NCBI GenBank assembly: GCA_934481385.1
Contig: CAKSPD010000005.1
Span: 62,001 to 126,000 of the forward strand
DNA length: 64,000 nucleotides
Direction of reading: 5' to 3'
Origin: an uncultured Oscillospiraceae bacterium
GTDB lineage: Bacteria; Bacillota; Clostridia; Oscillospirales; Ruminococcaceae
Under the pieces are notes generated by a model that was not told the DNA's origin, ran no database searches, and saw only the letters and a program-made list of their open reading frames with translations. This document shows positions 1 through 8,122 of this stretch, piece by piece (the stretch's first letter is position 1; each line of letters starts with the position of its first letter). The position numbers were made by a program, and so were the translations under genes.

Positions 1-463
1 CATTAAGGATAACTCTGAGAGGTTTTTTTCTAACCTTGTTAGCCTTTTCAGCGATACCGATAGCACCTTCAGCAGCAGCGAATGATTCGTGACCTGCGAG
101 GAAGCAGAAACAATCTGTTTCTTCTTCGAGGAGCATTTTTCCGAGGTTACCGTGACCAAGACCTACTTTACGCTGGTCAGCAACAGAACCGGGAATACAG
201 AAAGCCTGAAGACCTTCACCGATAGCAGCAGCAGCATCAGCAGCTCTTTTACAGCCCTTCTTTATAGCAATAGCACAGCCTACTGTGTAAGCCCATTTTG
301 CATTTTCAAAACAGATAGGCTGAATACCTTCTGTAATTTTGTAAGGGTCGAAACCTTTTTCCTTACATATATCAGCACATTCTTCAATAGAATTGATACC
401 GTATTCAGCGAGCTTTGCAAGAATCTGCTTTTCTCTTCTTTCATATGATTCAAATAAAGCCAT
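1..463 (-). CDS. GGGtGRT-family protein, C-terminus cut by the window edge
   Basis: About 154 N-terminal residues are visible, beginning MALFESYERREKQ. No stop is met before base 1, so the gene continues outside the window. The start follows a strong GGGAGGT ribosome site by 8 bases. The Gly/Ala-rich sequence, with GLGHGNLGKMLLEEE and CFLAGHESFAAAEGA, matches my recollection of the GGGtGRT family, a clostridial family of unknown function. It lies 18 bases behind the NifU-like gene, and the two families are usually found together. A role in iron-sulfur or redox metabolism is only an inference from that pairing. Confidence 0.75.
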   Translation of the reverse strand, partial: MALFESYERREKQILAKLAEYGINSIEECADICKEKGFDPYKITEGIQPICFENAKWAYTVGCAIAIKKGCKRAADAAAAIGEGLQAFCIPGSVADQRKVGLGHGNLGKMLLEEETDCFCFLAGHESFAAAEGAIGIAEKANKVRKKPLRVILN

Positions 464-481
464 TTCTATGTACCTCCCTAA

Positions 482-1174
482 TTATTCAGCTCTCGGGTCG
501 ATAATCTTTACAGCGTCAGCAACTCTGCCGTACTGACCCTTAGCTTTTTCCCATGCAGTGTTAGGGTCATCGCCCTTTTTGATGAAATCTGTGAATTTGC
601 CGAGGCTTACGAACTGATAGCCGATAACGTGGTCTTCATCGTCAAGAGCTATACCGGTAACATAACCTTCAGCCATTTCGAGATAACGAACACCCTTTTT
701 AAGAGTACCATACATAGTACCAACCTGTGAACGCAGACCTTTACCGAGGTCTTCAAGACCGGCACCAATCGGAAGACCTTCTTCAGAGAAAGCACTCTGA
801 GTTCTTCCGTAAACAATCTGGAGGAAAAGTTCTCTCATAGCAGTGTTGATAGCATCGCAAACGAGGTCAGTATTAAGAGCTTCGAGAACAGTTCTGCCCG
901 GAAGAATTTCAGCAGCCATAGCAGCTGAATGAGTCATACCTGAACAGCCGATAGTTTCAACGAGAGCTTCCTGAATAATACCCTCTTTAACGTTAAGAGT
1001 AAGCTTACAGGCACCCTGCTGAGGAGCACACCAGCCTACACCATGAGTAAGACCTGAAATATCAGTAACTTCCTTAGCTTTAACCCACTTAGCTTCTTCC
1101 GGAATCGGAGCAGCACCATGAGCAACGCCCTGTCTGACGGTACACATTTTTTCTACTTCGTTAGAATAAATCAT
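482..1174 (-). CDS. NifU/IscU-like iron-sulfur scaffold family protein
   Basis: This 230-residue protein has an IscU-like core. Two of the usual ligand regions are visible: GACKLTLNV, and TIGCSGMTHSAA around residue 80. The third IscU cysteine (the HCS region) is not apparent; the matching stretch reads QIVYGRTQS. The C-terminal 80 residues have no IscU counterpart. This longer type is annotated as an iron-sulfur cluster assembly scaffold and is typically paired with the GGGtGRT protein, which follows here in the same operon. No cysteine desulfurase is nearby, so it may not be the general Isc/Suf scaffold. The ATG lies 12 bases from AAGGAG; an internal Met at residue 10 is a weaker alternative. 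Confidence 0.75.
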   Translation of the reverse strand: MIYSNEVEKMCTVRQGVAHGAAPIPEEAKWVKAKEVTDISGLTHGVGWCAPQQGACKLTLNVKEGIIQEALVETIGCSGMTHSAAMAAEILPGRTVLEALNTDLVCDAINTAMRELFLQIVYGRTQSAFSEEGLPIGAGLEDLGKGLRSQVGTMYGTLKKGVRYLEMAEGYVTGIALDDEDHVIGYQFVSLGKFTDFIKKGDDPNTAWEKAKGQYGRVADAVKIIDPRAE

Positions 1175-1245
1175 AGTAACAAAATACTCCTTTCATGTTT
1201 AAGAGCTGACAGAAATAAAACTTACAGCCTTATCATATATTACTA

Positions 1246-1274
1246 ATTATACAATACTTTGGCGAAAAAATCAA
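1246..1274 (-). promoter_or_regulatory. Sigma-A-type promoter of the NifU-like operon
   Basis: Read on the minus strand, TTGATT (1269-1274) and TATAAT (1246-1251) are 17 bases apart and about 70 bases upstream of the NifU-like start. The 215-base gap around it holds no gene. Confidence 0.65.
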
Positions 1275-1389
1275 GTATTTATCAAAATATTTCTGATTAT
1301 ACAGTTTTTACAAATTTTAAATCTGTTTTTTATGCATAACAGATAATTTTCAAAAAAAACTGCTCAAACCGAAAAGAACATATCAAGTA

Positions 1390-2103
1390 TCATAATTCAA
1401 TCTGATATGCTGTTTCAAGAGCAACTTTCATCATATCAGTAAAAGATGTCTGACGTTCTTCAGCAGTTGTTTCAAGATTTCTGAAAGGGCAGTCTGAAAC
1501 TGTAAATATCCCGAGGGCATTTTTCCCTGAACGTACAGCGTTCATATAAAGTGAAGCTGTTTCCATTTCAACAGCAAGAACGCCCATTTTCTTCCACTGT
1601 GCAAGACTTCCGCTTTCATCATAGAAAGTATCGCTTGAAAGAACATTTCCGACATGATGAGGCAGTTTAAATTTTTCAACAGCTTTTACTGCCTCTGAAA
1701 GAAGTCTGTATGATGCAGTAGGAGCATATGTTCCCGAAAGTCCGTACTGACTTGCATAATTTGAATTTGTACTTGCAGACATTGCTATAACGATGTCACG
1801 GATATTGACATTATCGGGCAAAGCTCCCGCTGTTCCGATTCTTATTATATTATCAACGTCATATTCATTGAAAAGTTCATATGAATATATTGCCATTGAC
1901 GGCATACCCATTCCACTGCCCTGAACAGAAATTCTGACTCCCCTGTAAGTTCCTGTATATCCTAACATACCTCTTACCTGATTATAGCACACAGGATTTT
2001 CAAGAAAATTTTCAGCAATGAATTTTGCTCTGAGAGGGTCTCCGGGCATAAGTACTGTTTTAGCTATATCGCCTTTTTCTGCACTGTTATGAGGTGTGGA
2101 CAT
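1390..2103 (-). CDS. deoD: Purine-nucleoside phosphorylase, DeoD type
   Basis: This enzyme splits purine (deoxy)ribonucleosides with phosphate into base and (deoxy)ribose-1-phosphate in the cytosolic purine salvage pathway. It is 237 residues long, normal for the hexameric DeoD class. Visible family motifs are MPGDPLRAKFIA at the N-terminus, VRGMLGYTGTYRG, GSGMGMPSMAIYSYEL, RIGTAGAL, AVEMETASLY and the late SD (TVSDCP). The ATG at 2103 is chosen because AAAGGAG lies 9 bases before it. A TTG two codons upstream would be too close to that site. It is the last gene of the GH5-kinase-birA-deoD run, 14 bases after birA. Confidence 0.95.
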   Translation of the reverse strand: MSTPHNSAEKGDIAKTVLMPGDPLRAKFIAENFLENPVCYNQVRGMLGYTGTYRGVRISVQGSGMGMPSMAIYSYELFNEYDVDNIIRIGTAGALPDNVNIRDIVIAMSASTNSNYASQYGLSGTYAPTASYRLLSEAVKAVEKFKLPHHVGNVLSSDTFYDESGSLAQWKKMGVLAVEMETASLYMNAVRSGKNALGIFTVSDCPFRNLETTAEERQTSFTDMMKVALETAYQIEL

Positions 2104-2117
2104 AAACAAACACTCCT

Positions 2118-3086
2118 TTACTTTATAATTCTTGCCTCTCCTGAATTGACTGTTATTTCCTGACCTTCATCAAGTTTTACTATAAGATTTGCATTTTCAT
2201 CAATTCCGACAGCAGTTCCTTTTTTCAGTTTACCGTTTCCGACAACTTCAACCTTTTTTCCGAATATAAATGAACGTCTGCGGTATTCATCTATAAATTT
2301 ACGGTTTTTAATATTAAGCATATGCCTTTCAAGACTATTCAGAACTTCACCGCAAAGAGCATTTCTGTCAACAGCTATTCCTGTTTCCTGCTCTATTGAA
2401 GTTATAATTTCTTTAAGCTCATACGGAGTATCTTCAGCAGTACAGATATTTATTCCTATACCGATTACGGCATAATCAAGATTTCTCTCTTCAAAGTTCA
2501 TAGATGCCTCAGTAAGTATTCCGCAAAGCTTTTTATCATTAATAAAAAGGTCATTTACCCATTTTATTTTTATTTCACAGTCGCATAGTTTTTCGATTGC
2601 CTCTGCAACAGCAACGGCTGTACAGGAAGTTATAAGCTGTGCAGAAATTATATCCATATCAGGTCTGATAACAAGACTTACATAAAGACCTGCTCCCTTA
2701 GGGGAGAAAAAGCTCCTGCCCATACGTCCCTTTCCTGCTGTCTGATAATCCGATACAACAGCCGTACCGTTTTCCGCACCGTTTACGGCAAGTTTTTTTG
2801 CATAATTATTTGTAGAATCAATTTCACTAAGTAAAATAAGTTTTTTTCCGTACACGTTTGTATCAAGATTAGCTTTTATATTTTCTGCTGAAAGAACTCT
2901 GTAATGATTATTCAGCTTATAACCTTTATTATTTACAGCATCTATTGAATAACCGTCATTTGAAAGAGATCTTACAGCCTTCCATATAGCATTTCTGCTT
3001 ACACTAAGCGATTCCGCAAGTTCCTGACCTGATACAAAGCCGTCTGATTCAATAAGTTTTTTTAGTACATTTTCTTTTACTGACAC
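2118..3086 (-). CDS. birA: BirA bifunctional biotin-protein ligase / biotin operon repressor
   Basis: BirA activates biotin with ATP and attaches it to the carrier domain of biotin-dependent carboxylases. Forms with an N-terminal helix-turn-helix also repress biotin genes. Here residues 1-60 form the HTH (VSGQELAESLSVSRNAIWKAV). The ligase core follows with GKGRMGRSF (biotin/ATP loop) and KWVNDLFI, and then the C-terminal SH3-like domain. Length (322) is typical. The start is GTG, 7 bases after GGAG. It sits 15 bases downstream of the uridine-kinase-like gene, in the same transcript as the GH5 gene. Confidence 0.92.
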   Translation of the reverse strand: MSVKENVLKKLIESDGFVSGQELAESLSVSRNAIWKAVRSLSNDGYSIDAVNNKGYKLNNHYRVLSAENIKANLDTNVYGKKLILLSEIDSTNNYAKKLAVNGAENGTAVVSDYQTAGKGRMGRSFFSPKGAGLYVSLVIRPDMDIISAQLITSCTAVAVAEAIEKLCDCEIKIKWVNDLFINDKKLCGILTEASMNFEERNLDYAVIGIGINICTAEDTPYELKEIITSIEQETGIAVDRNALCGEVLNSLERHMLNIKNRKFIDEYRRRSFIFGKKVEVVGNGKLKKGTAVGIDENANLIVKLDEGQEITVNSGEARIIK

Positions 3087-3101
3087 AAAATCACTCCTTT
3101 T

Positions 3102-4001
3102 TTATTCATCAACAAATTCATGTATCAGAGAATTTTCAGAAAGATATTTATTATCAAGAGGTTTTACATTTTCAAGTATTTTAATAAGGTCTGATGTCAT
3201 AGGACTTTTTTTCAGTGCCATTTCATTGCGTTCAAGAAAATTCCTGTATATGCTCAGTTCATAGGGCAGAAATGTATCTATATTGCAGTCTGCACGCTGT
3301 TTATAGGGCATAATATATTTATGCTCCCCCTCCTGAACGGATTCAAACAACTGTAATGTATCAGAAGCGGAACGTCCCCTGTTTATATGGTCACGGATAA
3401 TTCTTCTCAGCAGTCTGATTTTTGACGGGTGCATAATAATTTCGTCATTTTTGACTCTTGTTCTGACACTTACATATATTCTGAATGTGCTGTCATCATC
3501 TATCTTTATCACATCATTATTAAGAGCATGTATTCCCTCAAATATAATGATTTCATTTTTCCTGAGCTGAATGAAATTTCCGTTATAGATTCTTTCTGAT
3601 TTTCTGAAATCATAAACGGGAATTTCAACTCTTTCGCCTTTAATAATCATTTCAATCTGTGAGCTTAAAAGCTCACTGTCTATTCTTAAAGGAGATTCCA
3701 AATCAATTTTACCCTTTGAAAGAAGCTGATGTTCTTCAGCCGTAAAAGGTATAAAATAGTTATCCATTGATACTGAATGTGAATTTATTCCCATATCACA
3801 CAGAATATCTCTTAAAATATGTGCAGATGTAGTTTTTCCCGAACCGGACGGCCCTGAAATCAGTACAGCAGGAATATGATTTTCAGAAAGCATTTTCGCA
3901 GTTCTTTCTATCTGACCAAAAAGCTGTCTGTCGGAACTTTCCATAAACCTATGAATATCCTCTCCAATCATAGTATTTATGGATTTTACTGATATAGTCA
4001 T
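3102..4001 (-). CDS. Uridine kinase-like P-loop nucleoside kinase
   Basis: This 299-residue protein belongs to the phosphoribulokinase/uridine kinase fold. A Walker A motif, GPSGSGKTTSAH, is near residue 50, followed by SMDNYF (substrate loop) and IIFEGIHALN (Walker B region). R-rich helices such as KIRLLRRIIRDH come later and are typical of clostridial uridine kinase homologues that lack the TGS/threonyl-tRNA-like N-terminus. It probably phosphorylates a pyrimidine nucleoside using ATP. The exact substrate cannot be read from sequence. It begins 12 bases after the GH5 stop and precedes birA. A salvage role would fit deoD in the same operon. Confidence 0.78.
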   Translation of the reverse strand: MTISVKSINTMIGEDIHRFMESSDRQLFGQIERTAKMLSENHIPAVLISGPSGSGKTTSAHILRDILCDMGINSHSVSMDNYFIPFTAEEHQLLSKGKIDLESPLRIDSELLSSQIEMIIKGERVEIPVYDFRKSERIYNGNFIQLRKNEIIIFEGIHALNNDVIKIDDDSTFRIYVSVRTRVKNDEIIMHPSKIRLLRRIIRDHINRGRSASDTLQLFESVQEGEHKYIMPYKQRADCNIDTFLPYELSIYRNFLERNEMALKKSPMTSDLIKILENVKPLDNKYLSENSLIHEFVDE

Positions 4002-4013
4002 AAAAATCTCCTC

Positions 4014-5678
4014 TTAACTGTCAAACTCCTTTATTATATTTGCAAGATACTGCTGTATTGCAAGAGCATCATTGGCATTAATACCGTTTCCGTTGCCCTG
4101 AACATCACCGTTTATAAGTCCCTGTTCAGATAGCTTATTTTTTTCGCTGTCGCCTACATATGATGCTGTTGCAACTGCATCGGCAATATCCACAGAGCCG
4201 TCACAGTTTGCATCACCTTTAAGGATTCCGGAAGCTGTTGATGAAGCTGTTCCTGTCGGTTCTGTTGAAGGTTCAGTATTTCCGCCGGAATAATATTCGC
4301 TGAGTGATATACCGTTTCCAGCCTCTCCAAGTGCAATTTTATGGTCAAGGCTTATAAATTTTCCGGATTGATTCTGCCACAGTGCCGGTTTTACAAGAGC
4401 ATATTTTTCTTCGTCCCATTTTCCGAAATTGTCATATACAAGTCCGCCTGTATCGCCTGAATTTTCATTAAAGCACCAGAATGTATGATGAATACGGTTT
4501 TCAATCATAAGGTCACGCAGACATGTAAGCCATTTTGTATTAGAGCCGTCAGGGTCATGTTGCTCATCAATAAAACCTCCCCATTCTCCCATAAGCAAAG
4601 GAGCTGTCTTATTTTCAATAAGGAAAAACCAGTTGTCACGCCATACGTCCTCCATAAGTGTATCACTGTCAAAATCCTTTTTGAACCATTCCTGTTCATA
4701 TACAAGAGGGCCGTAATCGTGAGGAGAATATACAAGCTGACTCTGATGTTCTCCCAAATCAAGAGGATAGTCCTTTACACCTCTGAAATTTCCGCCCCAC
4801 CATGTATGATGATAATAGCTGTAAGGATAACGTGAATAATCGATATTCTGTGATGTCCAGTCTGCACCTTCTTCAAATTTCGGATATACTTCAACACCCT
4901 CAACCATTACAAGAAGATTCGGATTTGCTTTCATTACTGCCGCCGCACCTCTTTCAGCAGCATATTTCCAGTTATTAAGGTCTGTTGAATTGTCCCATTT
5001 TGCCATTAAATTAGGTGTATCAGCAGTTCCATGCGGTTCATTTTTAATATCCATTGCAATTATTGTATCATCATCTTTATAATAATCTGATACCCATTCA
5101 AGAGCCTCAAGCCAGTCCTCTGTACTATATTTGTCAGTATACCAAAGACTTACCTGATGTCCTGCCGATGCAGTTTCTGCACAGTGAATATCAATCATAA
5201 TTTTTATTCCGAGTTCCCTGCACCATTCAACAGCCTTGTTCCATATATCAAAGCTGTACATAACAGTTCCGCCCTGTATTCCCTCAAGAGTAAGCTCAGG
5301 ATTTGAATATTCATTTACTTTTGGTGTTGCCGGGTCAGGGTCACCATTTTTCCACTGAAGAAGAAGCTGTGTTGACACAGGAACTCTTAGAAGATTAAAA
5401 CCGTGGTCTGCAATCTGTCTTAACATATCATGCATATTCTGTGACCATACACCGTCAAAAACCTGACTTCCTACATTATATCCGAACCAGTTACAGCCTG
5501 TAAGCCATACGGGATTGCCGTTCATATCAACTATTTCAGCATTTTCATTTACATGAAGCCAGTCATCATGATATTCGTCCGGAACGCTTTCTGCTGTACT
5601 GTATATCGGAACAGCCGTTGAAAGTCCGCTTATAACAATTGCTGAACATACAGCAATAGCCTTTCTGATATTTATCAT
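4014..5678 (-). CDS. Secreted GH5 glycoside hydrolase with C-terminal type I dockerin (cellulosomal)
   Basis: This 554-residue endo-beta-glycanase is likely a cellulase or mannanase. A signal peptide spans about residues 1-29. The GH5 TIM barrel runs from about 40 to 450, with acid/base Glu214 in DIKNEPHG and nucleophile Glu365 in LLMGEWGGF. A Thr/Ser-rich linker then leads to a dockerin at about 489-550 with two calcium-binding repeats (DANCDGSVDIADAV and DVQGNGNGINANDAL). The dockerin implies attachment to a cohesin scaffoldin outside the cell. The subfamily and exact substrate are not determined. It heads an operon with a nucleoside kinase, birA and deoD, which is odd company for a cellulosome enzyme. 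Confidence 0.93.
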   Translation of the reverse strand: MINIRKAIAVCSAIVISGLSTAVPIYSTAESVPDEYHDDWLHVNENAEIVDMNGNPVWLTGCNWFGYNVGSQVFDGVWSQNMHDMLRQIADHGFNLLRVPVSTQLLLQWKNGDPDPATPKVNEYSNPELTLEGIQGGTVMYSFDIWNKAVEWCRELGIKIMIDIHCAETASAGHQVSLWYTDKYSTEDWLEALEWVSDYYKDDDTIIAMDIKNEPHGTADTPNLMAKWDNSTDLNNWKYAAERGAAAVMKANPNLLVMVEGVEVYPKFEEGADWTSQNIDYSRYPYSYYHHTWWGGNFRGVKDYPLDLGEHQSQLVYSPHDYGPLVYEQEWFKKDFDSDTLMEDVWRDNWFFLIENKTAPLLMGEWGGFIDEQHDPDGSNTKWLTCLRDLMIENRIHHTFWCFNENSGDTGGLVYDNFGKWDEEKYALVKPALWQNQSGKFISLDHKIALGEAGNGISLSEYYSGGNTEPSTEPTGTASSTASGILKGDANCDGSVDIADAVATASYVGDSEKNKLSEQGLINGDVQGNGNGINANDALAIQQYLANIIKEFDS

Positions 5679-5711
5679 AAAAAAATCCTCCGATAATTAT
5701 TATTTATATAT

Positions 5712-5740
5712 ATTTTAATGCAATATCAAAAAATTGTCAA
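5712..5740 (-). promoter_or_regulatory. Sigma-A-type promoter of the GH5-kinase-birA-deoD operon
   Basis: On the minus strand TTGACA (5735-5740) and TAAAAT (5712-5717) are spaced by 17 bases, about 35 bases upstream of the GH5 start, which has its own GGAGG site. Confidence 0.75.
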
Positions 5741-5861
5741 TGCCTTCACCTAAAAAAATATAATGAATAATATGATAATGGGGTGATACTGTAAATACGC
5801 TTGAAACTATTGCACTTCAGAGAATATTATGCAACAGAACTGAAAACAGCGAATAAATTAT

Positions 5862-5888
5862 CGGGGCAACTTTTTTACGGTTGCCCCG
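5862..5888 (-). terminator. GC-rich hairpin after hemL, probable transcription terminator
   Basis: CGGGGCAAC (5862-5870) and GTTGCCCCG (5880-5888) form a perfect 9-bp stem just past the hemL stop. There is no long U tract afterwards, so termination efficiency is uncertain. Confidence 0.6.
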
Positions 5889-5894
5889 AAAGCT

Positions 5895-7154
5895 TTAACG
5901 GAAATTTTTTATTATTCCGCAGGTATATTCTATATCATCATCAGTATGTGCATTGGAAACAAACATTGCCTCAAACTGTGAAGGAGCAGTATAAATTCCG
6001 TTTTCGAGAAGATATTTAAAATATTCTGCATATCTCTCTGTATCACATTTTTTTGCGGTATCATAATCAACAACTCTTTCATTGCTGAAAAATACTGTCA
6101 TAAGCGAACCGACACGATTTACATTAAGACCGGCGGATTTCATTGCAGATTCAAGCCTTGCGGATTTTCTTTCAAGTTCAGAATATATCTGCGGATTTTC
6201 TTCAAGAGTTTTCAGCGTTGCGATTCCTGCCGAAACTGCAACGGGATTTCCCGAAAGAGTTCCCGCCTGATAAACCAAACCTAAAGGAGCAATACATTCC
6301 ATTATTTCACGCTTTCCGCCGTATACTGCAAGAGGCATACCTCCTCCGACTATCTTTCCGAGCGTGATTAAATCAGGCTTTACACCATAATATTCAGATG
6401 CTCCGCCTATGCTCAATCGAAAACCTGTTATAACTTCATCAAAAATCAGAAGTGAATTATATCTTTCTGTTATTTCACGCAGAAATTTAAGAAAATTCTT
6501 TTCAGGCGGAACTACTCCCATATTTGCAGAACAAGGTTCAACAATTACACATGCTATTTCATCGCCATATTGTTCAAACAGTTTTTCAACTGATTCAGTA
6601 TTGTTATATACTGCAAGAAGTGTGTTTTTAGTAAAATCCTTCGGAACTCCTGCACTGTCAGGAATTGAATTTGTAAGAAGTCCTGAACCGCCTTTGACAA
6701 GAAGTCCGTCTGAATGGCCATGATAACAGCCCTCAAATTTTATTATCTTATCTCTGTGTGTATATCCTCTTGATGCCCTTACAGCACTCATAACTGCCTC
6801 TGTTCCTGAATTTACAAGTCTTAGCATTTCTATTGCAGGAATATGTTTTTTTATGAGTTCAGCAAGCTCAATTTCGCCTCTGTGACAAGCTCCGAATGTA
6901 AGACCTGATTCACAGGCTTTTTTTACTGCATTTATTACAGCAGGATATGCATGTCCGAGTATGCAAGGCCCCCATGAGCATACATAATCAATATAGCTGT
7001 TTCCGTCAGCATCATATATTCTGCTTCCTTCTGCACTTTCTATAAAAACAGGTGACATTCCGACATTTTTAAAAGCTCTTACAGGACTGTTTACTCCGGC
7101 AGGCATAAATTCAAGAGCTTTTTTATAAAGCTTTTCAGAATTTTCGTGATTCAT
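5895..7154 (-). CDS. hemL: Glutamate-1-semialdehyde 2,1-aminomutase
   Basis: HemL is a PLP enzyme that converts glutamate-1-semialdehyde (made by HemA) to 5-aminolevulinate. PGGVNSPVRAF-type sequence (AGVNSPVRAFKNV) opens the protein. NSGTEAVMSA, CYHGHSD, DEVITGFR and the PLP-lysine motif GKIVGGGMP follow. Length is 419 residues, typical. The chosen ATG (7154) lies 10 bases after AGGGG. An in-frame ATG 21 bases upstream would start inside hemB and lacks a site. This is the last gene of the tetrapyrrole operon, five bases after hemB. Confidence 0.95.
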   Translation of the reverse strand: MNHENSEKLYKKALEFMPAGVNSPVRAFKNVGMSPVFIESAEGSRIYDADGNSYIDYVCSWGPCILGHAYPAVINAVKKACESGLTFGACHRGEIELAELIKKHIPAIEMLRLVNSGTEAVMSAVRASRGYTHRDKIIKFEGCYHGHSDGLLVKGGSGLLTNSIPDSAGVPKDFTKNTLLAVYNNTESVEKLFEQYGDEIACVIVEPCSANMGVVPPEKNFLKFLREITERYNSLLIFDEVITGFRLSIGGASEYYGVKPDLITLGKIVGGGMPLAVYGGKREIMECIAPLGLVYQAGTLSGNPVAVSAGIATLKTLEENPQIYSELERKSARLESAMKSAGLNVNRVGSLMTVFFSNERVVDYDTAKKCDTERYAEYFKYLLENGIYTAPSQFEAMFVSNAHTDDDIEYTCGIIKNFR

Positions 7155-7159
7155 AATAT

Positions 7160-8122
7160 TTATTCCCCTATCCATTCAGCAACATCAAGTGCATGATATG
7201 TTATGATTATATCAGCTCCGGCACGTTTCATTGCAATCATATTTTCCATAACTATGCGTTTTTCATCAATCCAGCCGTTCTGTGATGCAGATTTTACCAT
7301 TGAATATTCACCGCTTACATTATAAACGGCAATCGGGAGGTCAAAACGTTCTCTGGCTGATTTCACAACATCAAGATATGCAAGTGCCGGTTTAACCATT
7401 ACCATATCTGCACCCTCATCAATATCATCTTCAATTTCACGAAGTGCCTCACGGCCGTTTGCAAAATCCATCTGATATGTTTTTCTGTCACCAAAACATG
7501 GAGCTGACTGTCCTGCCTCTCTGAACGGAGAATAATATGATGATGCAAATTTTGCACTGTATGACATTATCGGAACATCTGATAATCCCGCTGAATCAAG
7601 AGCATTTCTGATAGCTCCCACTCTGCCGTCCATCATATCTGACGGTGCTATTATATCAGCTCCTGCCTCCGCAAGACTTACTGCCATTTTACATAAAAGC
7701 GGTAATGTTTCATCATTAAGGATTTTTTCACCTGATACTATTCCGCAGTGACCATGTGACATATATTCACAAAGGCATACATCGGCAATTATAAGAATTT
7801 CGGGATATTTTTCTTTTATATATCTTACTGCTTTCTGCGTTACGCCGTCTGAATCATATGCAGAACTTGCCTTTTCGTCCTTGTGAGAGGGTATTCCGAA
7901 TATAAGAAGTCCTGATATTCTGCTCTTGCTGATTTTTTCAAGTATTTCATCGAGCATATCAACAGAATACTGATATACTTCCGGCATAGATTCAACAGGA
8001 TTTTTTATATTCGTTCCCTCTTTTACGAATATAGGATAAATCAAATCTTTTCTGTCAACTGATGTTTCACGGACAAGACTTCTTATTCTTTCATCTGAAC
8101 GCAGTCTTCTGAATCTTTTCAT
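7160..8122 (-). CDS. hemB: Porphobilinogen synthase (5-aminolevulinate dehydratase)
   Basis: HemB condenses two 5-aminolevulinate molecules to porphobilinogen. The 320-residue protein carries the Schiff-base lysines in SYSAKFASSYYSPFR and MVMVKPALAYLD. It also has the cysteine-type metal site DVCLCEYMSHGHCG, which marks the zinc-dependent class rather than the aspartate/magnesium class. Its start overlaps the end of the cobA-hemD fusion by 4 bases (ATGA), indicating translational coupling. Confidence 0.95.
   Translation of the reverse strand: MKRFRRLRSDERIRSLVRETSVDRKDLIYPIFVKEGTNIKNPVESMPEVYQYSVDMLDEILEKISKSRISGLLIFGIPSHKDEKASSAYDSDGVTQKAVRYIKEKYPEILIIADVCLCEYMSHGHCGIVSGEKILNDETLPLLCKMAVSLAEAGADIIAPSDMMDGRVGAIRNALDSAGLSDVPIMSYSAKFASSYYSPFREAGQSAPCFGDRKTYQMDFANGREALREIEDDIDEGADMVMVKPALAYLDVVKSARERFDLPIAVYNVSGEYSMVKSASQNGWIDEKRIVMENMIAMKRAGADIIITYHALDVAEWIGE

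Noticed and set aside
89..448. 119-codon plus-strand frame at the left edge
   Set aside because: It is the antisense of the GGGtGRT gene, which has a strong ribosome site and recognisable protein sequence.
2104..2109. TTG start two codons upstream of the deoD ATG
   Set aside because: It would lie only three bases from the GGAG site; the ATG has proper spacing.
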